The translations under genes were made by a program, and so were the position numbers. Below the pieces are notes generated by a model. It did not search any database. It had not been told where the DNA came from and worked only from the letters and a program-made list of their open reading frames with translations. Of a DNA stretch of 64,000 nt, positions 32,726 to 41,528 are shown one piece after another (position 1 is the stretch's first letter; every line of letters begins with the position of its first letter). Origin of the DNA: Azorinus chamasolen (Eukaryota; Mollusca; Bivalvia; Cardiida; Solecurtidae); assembly GCA_963576725.1 (NCBI GenBank), contig OY755240.1:33112620-33176619 (forward strand), in the 5' to 3' direction.

Positions 32726-33178
32726 AGTAAGACCTCTCTAAACAGCACTTTCAAATTAGTATCAGTGTTGGTTTGTAAGACTCGCGACATCTTAATACTG
32801 AGTAAGTAATTCACGCTGCATTAAGCAACCACCTGCCTGCGTACACAGTACCGTCTCTCTAAACTAGCCGCTCAAACTGGTAACAATGTCCCTCTGCAAG
32901 ACAGGTGGCTGCTTACTGCAGGGAGAAAGTCATACAGTAAGCTTCTATTTTCAAGTCTTTCATCCTGCATTAAGCAGCCACCTGCCTAAGTACACAGTAC
33001 CGTCCCTCTAAATTAGCCGCTCATGTCGGTCAGTAGACAGGTGGTTGCTTACTGCAGGGGAAAAGTCAAATAGTAAGCTTCTATTTGCAAGTCTTTCATC
33101 CTGCATTAAGCAGCCACCTGGTTAACAATACTTGCAAGAATTATTTATTAAATTCGGACTTAGAGGGGTTTTATTGTA
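32726..33178 (+). mobile_element. Family C elements, locally duplicated
   Basis: Left end GACCTCTCTAAACAGCACTT, one incomplete C copy, then two copies of a ~140-bp block (CAGTACCGTCCCTCTAAATT and GGTGGCTGCTTACTGCAGGG), closing with GAGGGGTTTTATTGTA. Confidence 0.8.
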
Positions 33179-33345
33179 GATTAAACGTATCAGAATTCAC
33201 TCGTTAGTAGCAATTTAAAACAAACATTCCTTGTGAAAATTGACGCAGACAACGTTTTTTTGTCAGACAATTACCGTGTTTTGGATGAAAGGTTCACCGC
33301 TTAATTTGTGAATTGATTCGAAATATTTTCCTTGTTAAACGTCAC

Positions 33346-34470
33346 TGTGCCTGCTTGTTATATCAGTCCTTTAACCTGTCCAACATACCATGTGCCTGCT
33401 TGTTATATCAGTCCTTTAACCTGTCCAACATACCATGTGCCTGCTTGTTATATCAGTCCTTTAACCTGTCCAACATACCATGTGCCTGCTTGTTATATCA
33501 GTCCTTTAACCTGTCCAACATACCATGTGCCTGCTTGTTATATCAGTCCTTTAACCGGTCCAACATACCATGTGCCTGCTTGTTATATCAGTCCTTTAAC
33601 CTGTCCAACATACCATGTGCCTGCTTGTTATATCAGTCCTTTAACCTGTCCAACATACCATGTGCCTGCTTGTTATATCAGTCCTTTAACCTGTCCAACA
33701 TACCATGTGCCTGCTTGTTATATCAGTCCTTTAACCTGTCCAACATACCATGTGCCTGCTTGTTATATCAGTCCTTTAACCTGTCCAACATACCATGTGC
33801 CTGCTTGTTATATCAGTCCTTTAACCTGTCCAACATACCATGTGCCTGCTTGTTATATCAGTCCTTTAACCTGTCCAACATACCATGTGCCTGCTTGTTA
33901 TATCAGTCCTTTAACCTGTCCAACATACCATGTGCCTGCTTGTTATATCAGTCCTTTAACCTGTCCAACATACCATGTGCCTGCTTGTTATATCAGTCCT
34001 TTAACCTGTCCAACATACCATGTGCCTGCTTGTTATATCAGTCCTTTAACCTGTCCAACATACCATGTGCCTGCTTGTTATATCAGTCCTTTAACCTGTC
34101 CAACATACCATGTGCCTGCTTGTTATATCAGTCCTTTAACCTGTCCAACATACCATGTGCCTGCTTGTTATATCAGTCCTTTAACCTGTCCAACATACCA
34201 TGTGCCTGCTTGTTATATCAGTCCTTTAACCTGTCCAACATACCATGTGCCTGCTTGTTATATCAGTCCTTTAACCTGTCCAACATACCATGTGCCTGCT
34301 TGTTATATCAGTCCTTTAACCTGTCCAACATACCATGTGCCTGCTTGTTATATCAGTCCTTTAACCTGTCCAACATACCATGTGCCTGCTTGTTATATCA
34401 GTCCTTTAACCTGTCCAACATACCATGTGCCTGCTTGTTATATCAGTCCTTTAACCTGTCCAACATACCA
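33346..34470. repeat. 45-bp tandem array, 25 units
   Basis: Exactly 1125 bp of TGTGCCTGCTTGTTATATCA-GTCCTTTAACCTGTCCAACA-TACCA. I see only one substitution (T to G at 33557). As 45 is divisible by three, two forward frames stay open throughout (periods CACLLYQSFNLSNIP and VPACYISPLTCPTYH). No signal peptide, splice site or domain supports coding, so I call it a satellite-like repeat. Confidence 0.95.
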
Positions 34471-34519
34471 ATTGCTTTAAAACGAAGACTGCTTAACATC
34501 CTCACGTTGGTTCCGTAGC

Positions 34520-34728
34520 TTAACCCATTCCCTCATATTGACGACTTTTGACGACTCTGTAAAAGTCACTTTGTGAAACCATTGTGATAAATAGAGCATT
34601 TGCTCCTATAGGAGCAAATGCTCTATTTATTACAATGGTTTCAAACTACAAAATTCAAAATTTTTCCTTTTCGGTAGATTTATCAAAATATGTTGTATCT
34701 AAAATTAGCCTATGATGTAATGGGTTAA
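34520..34728 (+). mobile_element. Family B MITE, complete
   Basis: 209 bp from TTAACCCATTCCCTCATATT to TATGATGTAATGGGTTAA, hairpin nearly perfect with one T/C change in the right arm. Confidence 0.9.
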
Positions 34729-34890
34729 ACCCTTTGAATGCGGGACACGCACGCACTGTCATTTGCAAAAAATGTAGACCCAGATCAGAAGACACTTAAT
34801 GGAACTCTGTGACCAGGGTCTGCACTATTTGTCATTCACAATCCTCTGTCAAGTTCAAGCCTTTCGTACTAAATGGACTATATTTAAACA
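34725..34890 (+). mobile_element. Family F MITE, right end unclear
   Basis: It shares TTAA with the B element; AACCCTTTGAATGCGGGACA, arms AATGTAGACCCAGATCAGA and GACCAGGGTCTGCACTATTT. Confidence 0.75.
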
Positions 34891-35496
34891 CTTATGGGCT
34901 AGTCAACTTTGAAAAAAATCGCGTTGAAAGATTTTATGAAAGTGTGGACATGTCCAAGTAACCACCATGTATTCTGGTTTAAATCTGAACTGTGTCAGTG
35001 ATTTATCTGTTATATAACACTAACATTTTCAGTATCATGTGTGATATTTGTGTTATTGGAGTTTTGGTGGTTTTTTTTGTTTTTTTTTGTTGTTTTTTTG
35101 TTTTGTTTTTTTTTTGGGGGGGGGGGGGGGTTCTTGGAAGAGGGGGTGGGGGTGTTTCAAGTCGTTTTCAAAGCAGTCATTCCGTGTCACTCCTTGTCAA
35201 ACAGTTTTAATCCTAACTACACTCTGCGTTACACCCATTCCGCTTTTATGGTTCTAAATTGTTTTCAAACATTTCACTTATTCGTCTACAGCATACTAAA
35301 GGTTAAATATTTTCACTTTGAATGAAATAACTACGCCCCATTATTAAGGAGCAGCATTCATTCACGGATCCTTGTCATTTTGAAATTTAATTTTGATTCA
35401 TACTGACACTTATTTTACGTGTCGTGCTTGTTAGAGAAGGAAATAACTACCTGGATATGTTTTATACCATTTACGAAGGTCTGCTTTTGTTTTCTT
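34891..35496. other. Low-complexity T/G tract and unassigned sequence
   Basis: 35068-35150 is T-rich then G-rich, which explains the Phe/Gly open frames. Near 35190-35310 a decayed D-type element (GTCAAACAGTTTTAATCCTA) is possible. Confidence 0.6.
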
Positions 35497-35655
35497 TTAA
35501 CTCTTTCCCTCATATAAACATTACTAGATCTGTTTGTTTAGTTTCTAAAATGGCTACAATGTTCCACCTTCCATATTTCGTTATAACTATATTGTCATAT
35601 GAATGTTCAGTAGGTATTGAAATTTGGAATAAATGTAGAACAGAGAGAGAGTTAA
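35497..35655 (-). mobile_element. Family A2 MITE without its hairpin
   Basis: TTAACTCTTTCCCTCATATA, then at once the body TAGATCTGTTTGTTTAGTTT and on to AGAGAGAGAGTTAA. The whole ~68-bp palindrome is missing while both ends remain. Confidence 0.8.
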
Positions 35656-35712
35656 CTTTGAATCATATCTGTATAAATAAGATGTGTCAATCAGACATCT
35701 GTTTCAAGAGTA

Positions 35713-35921
35713 TACAGTAAAACCTCTCCATAACGGCCACTAAATTACATCAAGTATTTTGTGTTAAAGGCAGGTGGTTGCTTAAAGCGAGGTTAAAGTA
35801 AAACAGAACGCTCCTATAGGAGCGTTCTGTTTTACTTTCACCTTGCTTTAAGCAGCCACCTGCCCTAATATACCAAATAATTAACGCAATATAGTGGCCG
35901 TTATAGAGATATTTTACTGTA
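35713..35921 (+). mobile_element. Family C MITE, complete, arms changed in parallel
   Basis: 209 bp, TACAGTAAAACCTCTCCATA to GAGATATTTTACTGTA. The palindrome 35769-35864 pairs at 45 of 48 positions although its sequence (AAAACAGAACGCTCC / GGAGCGTTCTGTTTT, TTAAAGC / GCTTTAA) differs from other copies (ATGCAGAAAGCTCC, TTAATGC). Confidence 0.9.
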
Positions 35922-35929
35922 GCTTCTTG

Positions 35930-36170
35930 ATTTCTCCACCAAACCCTATGCAGTCAATCAGACATTTGTTTCAAGAATATCTCTTTTATTTCTCCACCAA
36001 ACTCTATGCTGTCACCACTCCTTAGAAGATACGATCCTAAAGAGTGGTCACAACATTTGGTTTGGTGGAGAAATGACTGTTTCAGTTTTTAAGAGTGGTC
36101 ACATCATTAGGTTTGTGGAGAAATGAATGAAGAGTGTTCACAATATAGGGTTTGGTGGACAAATGATGAC
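35930..36170. repeat. Family G inverted repeat, with extra arm copies
   Basis: TTTCTCCACCAAACCCTATG and TTTCTCCACCAAACTCTATG at the left; three inverted arms (TTTGGTTTGGTGGAGAAATG and similar) at the right. Confidence 0.8.
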
Positions 36171-36244
36171 TTTTGTATTTAAAACACACTTGGGTCTCTT
36201 AACGTAGGTCTCTGGAATCGTTTTATAGAATATTCGATATTCTT

Positions 36245-36481
36245 TTAATCCTTTACCTCGTGAATATTCATATACGAAATAATGACATCATGCATATTAA
36301 TTAGGTAAGTTTTTTATAATGGCATATGAACACAGAAATGTTTGGCTATGATAAACTGTAGAATCTGATCTATACTAATCAATAAGCAAAAGGCAGACCC
36401 TGGTCGGACGACTCCAATAGTAGCCGTCTAATCTGGATCTACTCTGTTTGCAAAGACGTTAGAGGCGTATTTATGGGTTAG
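36245..36481 (+). mobile_element. Family A MITE
   Basis: TTAATCCTTTACCTCGTGAA, A body, hairpin with diverged centre (GACTCCAATAGTAGCCGTCT), CGTATTTATGGGTTA. Confidence 0.85.
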
Positions 36482-36547
36482 CGGATTTACTTTAGACCGT
36501 AGATGCATAGATAAAGAAACATAAGAATAGCTTCTTGATTTCCAAAC

Positions 36548-37000
36548 CGGTAGAACCTGTCTTAAGCGATCATAAAAGGGGTCTAATAATGGGTATGTAA
36601 CGCACGTGATCGCTTAACGCAGGGCAAAGGTAATGCAGAAAGCTCCTATAGGAGCTTTCTGCATTACCTTTGCCCTGCGTTAAGCAACTACATGTACATG
36701 CTTCTAACTCATGTGTACAATAAATGAATGGCGCTTAACCCTTCGCTTGCTGAATTTAAAAATACATTTCTCCTTCTTTAACCATGCCCTGTTGTATAAT
36801 TACATATATCTTCACTGTGTACAAGTATGTCGCTGTGCAATCACTGCTGTGGAGTGCACTGGTTGCACAATCTACTTGTAAATAGTGCAGACCCTGATGA
36901 GATAGCTCCTGCAGGAACTGTCTCATCTGGGTCTTCACTATTTACAGGTAGGTATATTGACGTGAATAGCAAGAGAAGGGTTAAGATGGGTTCTACTGTA
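36548..37000 (+). mobile_element. Family C MITE interrupted by family E
   Basis: Left end CGGTAGAACCTGTCTTAAGC; perfect 74-bp palindrome at 36612-36685. The right end is split: AATGAATGGCGC-TTAA before E and TTAAGATGGGTTCTACTGTA after it. Confidence 0.88.
36735..36984 (+). mobile_element. Family E MITE, complete, nested in C
   Basis: 250 bp with TTAA on both sides, same length and almost the same sequence as the copy at 26220. Hairpin centre GATAGCTCCTGCAGGAACTG. Confidence 0.9.
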
Positions 37001-37035
37001 CATGTATGACTATGAAATCATACAATAGAAGATTC

Positions 37036-37195
37036 TTTTAAACCTTTACCTCGTGAATAGTCATGTAAGAAATAATGATATCATGAATATCAATTAGCTG
37101 ACGGTTTTATAATGTCATATGTTTGACCATGGCAGACACTGTAGAATGAGATATTTCATGAATCCATAAGCAGACAGAGTAGACATTAATGCATC
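37036..37195 (+). mobile_element. Family A MITE cut off in the hairpin
   Basis: ACCTTTACCTCGTGAATAGT, A body, left arm GCAGACAGAGTAGACATTAA, then no right arm. Confidence 0.75.
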
Positions 37196-37366
37196 CGAAT
37201 CTTATTGTTGTAACAACTACAAAGATAGAAAAGTGTTTCATCTTGTACCTGTCACATGTATATATATTCTATTTCATGTAATCCTTTGAATACTGAATTG
37301 TCAAAGTTGAATGGTCTACCATTGTTTAACTCTTGAACACATTCAGTAAATATTTCTAGAGAAGTA

Positions 37367-37609
37367 TTAACCCTTTCCTTCGTATAGACGCATGTTCACG
37401 CATGTGCAAACAGAGTAGACCCACATCAGACAGCACATATGGGAACCGTCTGACCAGGGTCTGCCCTGTTTGCTAATGGAGTTTGATAGATCTGTTCTTT
37501 TAGCTTCTAAATTGGCTACAATGTTCCACCTTCCATATTTCATTATAACTATTTTGTCCATGAATATGCAGTAGGTATTAACAGTTGGAATAAATACAGA
37601 TCAGGGTTA
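37367..37609 (-). mobile_element. Family A2 MITE
   Basis: TTAACCCTTTCCTTCGTATA, hairpin 37407-37473, A2 body (TTCCACCTTCCATATTTCAT), TCAGGGTTAG. Confidence 0.82.
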
Positions 37610-38265
37610 GGGTTGAGTGATAAGAGTTTCAGACAGTTTTGATCCTAGTTAGCGTCGCAAATACTCGGAAGATGATTACAAAGCTGAGTGTTCTCGAATA
37701 TTTACAAATATATTACCCATTTGTTTCATTTTCCCGGCTGCATATCATTACTAAATCGGACTACCTCGTTTTAAACATGAGCATATATGTATACAGGTGA
37801 AGTTGTTGGCTGGATTGTAATAAACCTTTACCAAATTTCGAAATGTTCCTCAAATAACACAGATTCATGCAGATTGTGGCGTCACGTGACTTCCATCGCC
37901 ATGAAATACGATTCCTGGTTTAGCCTTTTGATTGCGAGAAACGAGTGCACTGGTATATACAAACACTGTATACCCAGATCAGACGGTTCCTATAGGGACC
38001 CTTTGATAAGGCGCTGCGATTTGTTTTCATTAAAATTCCTCTTCCAACAATAAATCCCTCACACTGAAAATTGGCTGTATAAGTTAACACTGACGGGCCC
38101 GTTATACAACATTCAACGGGTGAGGTGTGCTTAACTAAAAATAGGTTTACTTGTATGTGTTCATAAAAACATGAGACGATGACTGGCCAAAATACTGTCA
38201 CGATTTATACTTTTCACTATACATGCGGGTAACATATCTACGCTTTAGGTAGAACCCCTCTACGA
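37610..38265. other. D and F scraps, no gene recognised
   Basis: A D trace lies near 37630 (CAGTTTTGATCCTAGTTAGC). An F-like element at 37919-38050 has GATTGCGAGAAACGAGTGCA and arm AACACTGTATACCCAGATCA. Nothing else is supported. Confidence 0.5.
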
Positions 38266-38660
38266 CAGCCTATTAACCATTAACCCTTGACAGCCTATTA
38301 ACCATTAACCCTTGACAGCCTATTAACCATTAACCCTTGGACAGCCTATTAACCATTAACCCTTGACAGCCTATTAACCATTAACCCTTGACAGCCTATT
38401 AACCATTAACCATTGGCAGTCTATTAACCATTAACCCTTGACAGTTTATTAACCCTTTACAGCCTATTAACCATTAACCCTTTACAGCCTATTAACCATT
38501 AACCCTTGACAGACTATTAACCATTAACCCTTGACAGCCTATTAACCATTAGCCCTTGACAGCCTATTAACCATTAACCCTTTACAGCCTATTAACCATT
38601 AACCCTTTACAGCCTATTAACCATTAACCCTTTACAGCCTATTAACCATTAACCCTTGAC
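38266..38660. repeat. 25-bp minisatellite ending in an A element
   Basis: About 16 units of ACAGCCTATTAACCATTAAC-CCTTG. TTAACCCTT is the A terminus, and the last unit runs into an A element. Confidence 0.9.
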
Positions 38661-39136
38661 TCCATTAATATTCAAGTAAGAAATAACGACATCGTGAAAA
38701 TTAATAAGCTGAATGTCTAAAATGACGCGAACATAGACACATTTGGCCATGGTAGAATCTATAGAATCGTATTAATGTTATCCCTTTCCCTGTTGAATAT
38801 TCATATAAGAAAAATGACATCATGAATATATCTTAACTTATTTTTTATAATGGCATACTATTATGTACACAGGACATTTTTGGTAATGGTAAAAACTGAA
38901 GAGTCAGGTCTGTAATAATTTCATAAGCAAACAGAGCAAATCCTGATCAGACGACTTCTACATGTGCCGTCTGATCTGGATCTACTCTGTTTGCAAATGT
39001 GAGAAAAAACGTTTGTATCGAGGGATGGGGTTATTTCATAAGCAAACAGAGGCTAAGCAGATTAGAGGGGTCCTACATTAGTCGTCTGATATGGGTCTAC
39101 TCCATTTGCAAAGACATTAAAATGCATATAGGATTA
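38648..39136 (+). mobile_element. Chain of family A MITEs
   Basis: 38648-38776: left part only (TTAACCCTTGACTCCATTAA). 38774-39032: near-complete copy with hairpin from 38926. 39033-39136: a second hairpin plus right end, duplicated behind the first (AGCAAACAGAGGCTAAGCAG). Confidence 0.78.
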
Positions 39137-39145
39137 AATGTTTAT

Positions 39146-39408
39146 ACATAACCTTAACTGATTAATGCAGAACGAAAGTAGTGCCAAAACTACCCATTGG
39201 CATAACTTTCAGTTCGCATTAACCCATTACACATAGGCTATTTTTAGATCCAGCCTCTTTGGATAAATCTACCGAAAAGGAGCATCAACTAGAGAAAAGG
39301 AAACGTTTCGAATTAATTGTGATAAATAGAGCTCTATTTATCACAGTGATTTCAACAGGTGATTTTTGCAGAGGCGTCAAGGGGCGTCAATATGAGGGAA
39401 TGGGTTAA
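39146..39408 (-). mobile_element. Family B MITE inserted in a C remnant
   Basis: C sequence (GCATAACTTTCAGTTCGCAT) runs into TTAACCCATTACACATAGGC, the B end, at 39217. B has a shortened hairpin (AAATAGAGCTCTATTTATCA) and ends GAGGGAATGGGTTAA at 39408. The site is the same GCATTAAGC position used by E at 26220. Confidence 0.75.
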
Positions 39409-39464
39409 TTGGAGTTTGAGTTCATTGAAGTGACCACTGTTTATGGTTAAGCCGACACGGTGAT

Positions 39465-39802
39465 AAACTCTTCAAACGAATTGGATCCTGAAAAGAGGTC
39501 AAGTTCCTTCATGTCTCATCAGGATCCACTCTGTTAGACATTGGCTATTTGAAAAGAGATCGAAAGTTCCTTAACACTAAGTTAAACCAGACGGCACATT
39601 GCGAAATACCATTTTTTCTAAACGTGATCAAAGTTCACATCTTATAATGATCGGGTTATCATTTTATTGTGATCAAGAAACAAATATTTCAAGTATGAAT
39701 TGACATTACATCTCGTGATACGGCGTCGAGAGAAATTCCATGAACAAAACTTGAAACAGACGACAAAATGTGCAGACGACACTGCTCGGCAGCGAAAGCG
39801 CT
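39465..39802 (+). mobile_element. Family D MITE with extra sequence
   Basis: Hairpin GGATCCTGAAAAGAGGTCAA ... CATGTCTCATCAGGATCC, then a long body and GCAGACGACACTGCTCGGCA-GCGAAAGCGCTTAA. Confidence 0.7.
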
Positions 39803-40458
39803 TAATGATGATAGACGATAATTCTAGAGTAGTCACTCACTTAGCAGCCTAAGGGTCGAAAACATCAATTTAAGTATCTTTTTCAAAAGATTTGAATGTA
39901 GGCTAACCTTCAACATGTGACAGAAGAGAACTATCGTCGTTTTGAGAACAGCTTCGAACCTGTTAGGACATGACAAAAACACCGAACTGATACTGTTTAA
40001 TCCTTTGCAGATTGTTTTCAAAAGGATACACAAATTTGAGACAAAGAGAAAATGCTTCACATTTTTGTTTAACGTCGATGCTATTGAAAGCTCTAGGCTA
40101 AACATTCGTCTATGTAACATTTAGTTTGTTATGGACAGTCACATTTTTTGTAATTACGTTGGAAACTGTTCTGATGGGGACTAGCTTGGCGTCTCATCAG
40201 GATTCAAACTGTTTGACACTCCGATACCGTTTTTAAAATGTTGAAACTGAAATAGACATTTTCTTCCGCTAAAGTTTTCTCTACAGGTTGAAGGTAGTGA
40301 GATCTGTTATGAAAAGACACTGGTGAATTACGTATTTACATATTTTCCTCACATTTACAATGTGAGGCGTTTCGAGTGTGAGAGATGTGTATTGGACAGA
40401 AATGTATAGGAATTATTTAGCATGTCTTCAAACACGTTTTTATGTGAGTTTATACCAT
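39803..40458. other. No supported gene; one D2 trace
   Basis: Open frames on both strands near 39833-40124 (60-95 codons) have no recognisable motif. A D2 hairpin remnant lies at about 40160-40250 (GGCGTCTCATCAGGATTCAA). Confidence 0.4.
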
Positions 40459-40872
40459 TTTAACCCTTTCTCTGTTCAATATTCATAAAGTAATGACATC
40501 ATCGATATGTATAAGCTAAATCTTTATAATTGGCTGTGTACCTGGGATATTTTGGCATTGGTAGAAACAGGTAATAATGTCATAAACAAACGGAGCAGAC
40601 CCTGATCACACAGCTCCTACAGAAGTCGTCTATATAGGCTATTTCAGATCCAACCACTTTGAATAAATCTACCGAAAAGGCGCATTAACTAGAGAAAAGG
40701 AAAAACTTAGAATGTTATCGTTTGAAACCATTGTGATAAATAGAGCATTTGCTCAGATCTGTATAATTCCATGTGTAAACAGAGTATACCCTGATCAGCT
40801 CCTACTGGAACCGTCTGATCTGGGTCTACACTAATTGCAAAAGCGTAAAAAGCATGTATATGGGTTAAAGAG
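40459..40872. mobile_element. Mosaic A / B / A element
   Basis: A sequence (TTAACCCTTTCTCTGTTCAA to a right-arm scrap GTCGTCTATATAGG) passes into B body and left hairpin arm (GATAAATAGAGCATTTGCTC). At 40755 it switches back to A body and hairpin (AGATCTGTATAATTCCATG, CCCTGATCAGCTCCTACTGG). Confidence 0.75.
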
Positions 40873-40967
40873 ATATTTCAGTAATTCTATTTTTATAAGT
40901 TCCTTGTCTGTTATTGCTAAAACAGACCCCTCAATTTGAAAACTAGCCAGGAGGAACGTGACACATA

Positions 40968-41284
40968 CAAAACAGACATTGTCTTTCACCCTGTACCTGA
41001 TAGCTCCAGACATTGTCTTTCACCCTGTACCTGATAGCTCCAGACATTGTCTTTCACCCTGTACCTGATAGCTCCAGACATTGTCTTTCACCCTGTACCT
41101 GATAGCTCCAGACATTGTCTTTCACCCTGTACCTGATAGCTCCAGACATTGTCTTTCACCCTGTACCTGGTAGCTCCAGACATTGTCTTTCACCCTGTAC
41201 CTGATAGCTCCAGACATTGTCTTTCACCCTGTACCTGATAGCTCCAGACATTGTCTTTCACCCTGTACCTGGTAGCTCCAGACG
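40968..41284. repeat. 34-bp minisatellite
   Basis: About nine units of CAGACATTGTCTTTCACCCT-GTACCTGATAGCTC, ending against an A hairpin remnant just upstream of the PTB-gene exon. Confidence 0.92.
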
Positions 41285-41460
41285 ACTTTTGAAGCCTTTG
41301 CAAGAAAGTCGGAGCCGTCTGATCAGGGTCTGTTCTGTTTGATTATGGAATGATAAAGGTCTATGTTTACAGTTTATGTAATGGCCATACTAGTTGTTAT
41401 ATCATTGTAAAACCTCAGCCGATAGATATCCATGACGTCACAATTTCTTACATGAAGGGA
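41270..41460 (-). mobile_element. Family A MITE remnant in the intron before the PTB exon
   Basis: GGAGCCGTCTGATCAGGGTC right arm, then inverted A body to TTTCTTACATGAAGGG. It ends about 70 bp before the exon. Confidence 0.75.
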
Positions 41461-41498
41461 TGAAGATTTTAGATATGTTAGTATATTCATCTAGCTCA

Positions 41499-41528
41499 AT
41501 TTCTAATTATTCCCCGTTGTATTTACAG
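41499..41528 (+). promoter_or_regulatory. Predicted 3' splice site of the PTB exon
   Basis: A branch-like TTTCTAATTATT and a pyrimidine-rich TTCCCCGTTGTATTTACAG lead to AG at 41527-41528. The reading frame is open from 41529 into the PTB domain. Confidence 0.7.

Noticed and set aside
33313..34518. 401- and 382-codon open frames
   Set aside because: They exist because a 45-bp repeat is divisible by three and has no stop in two frames. No domain, signal or splice evidence; kept as a repeat.
39833..40124. Overlapping open frames on both strands
   Set aside because: No motif, no splice or start context; probably chance in AT-rich DNA.
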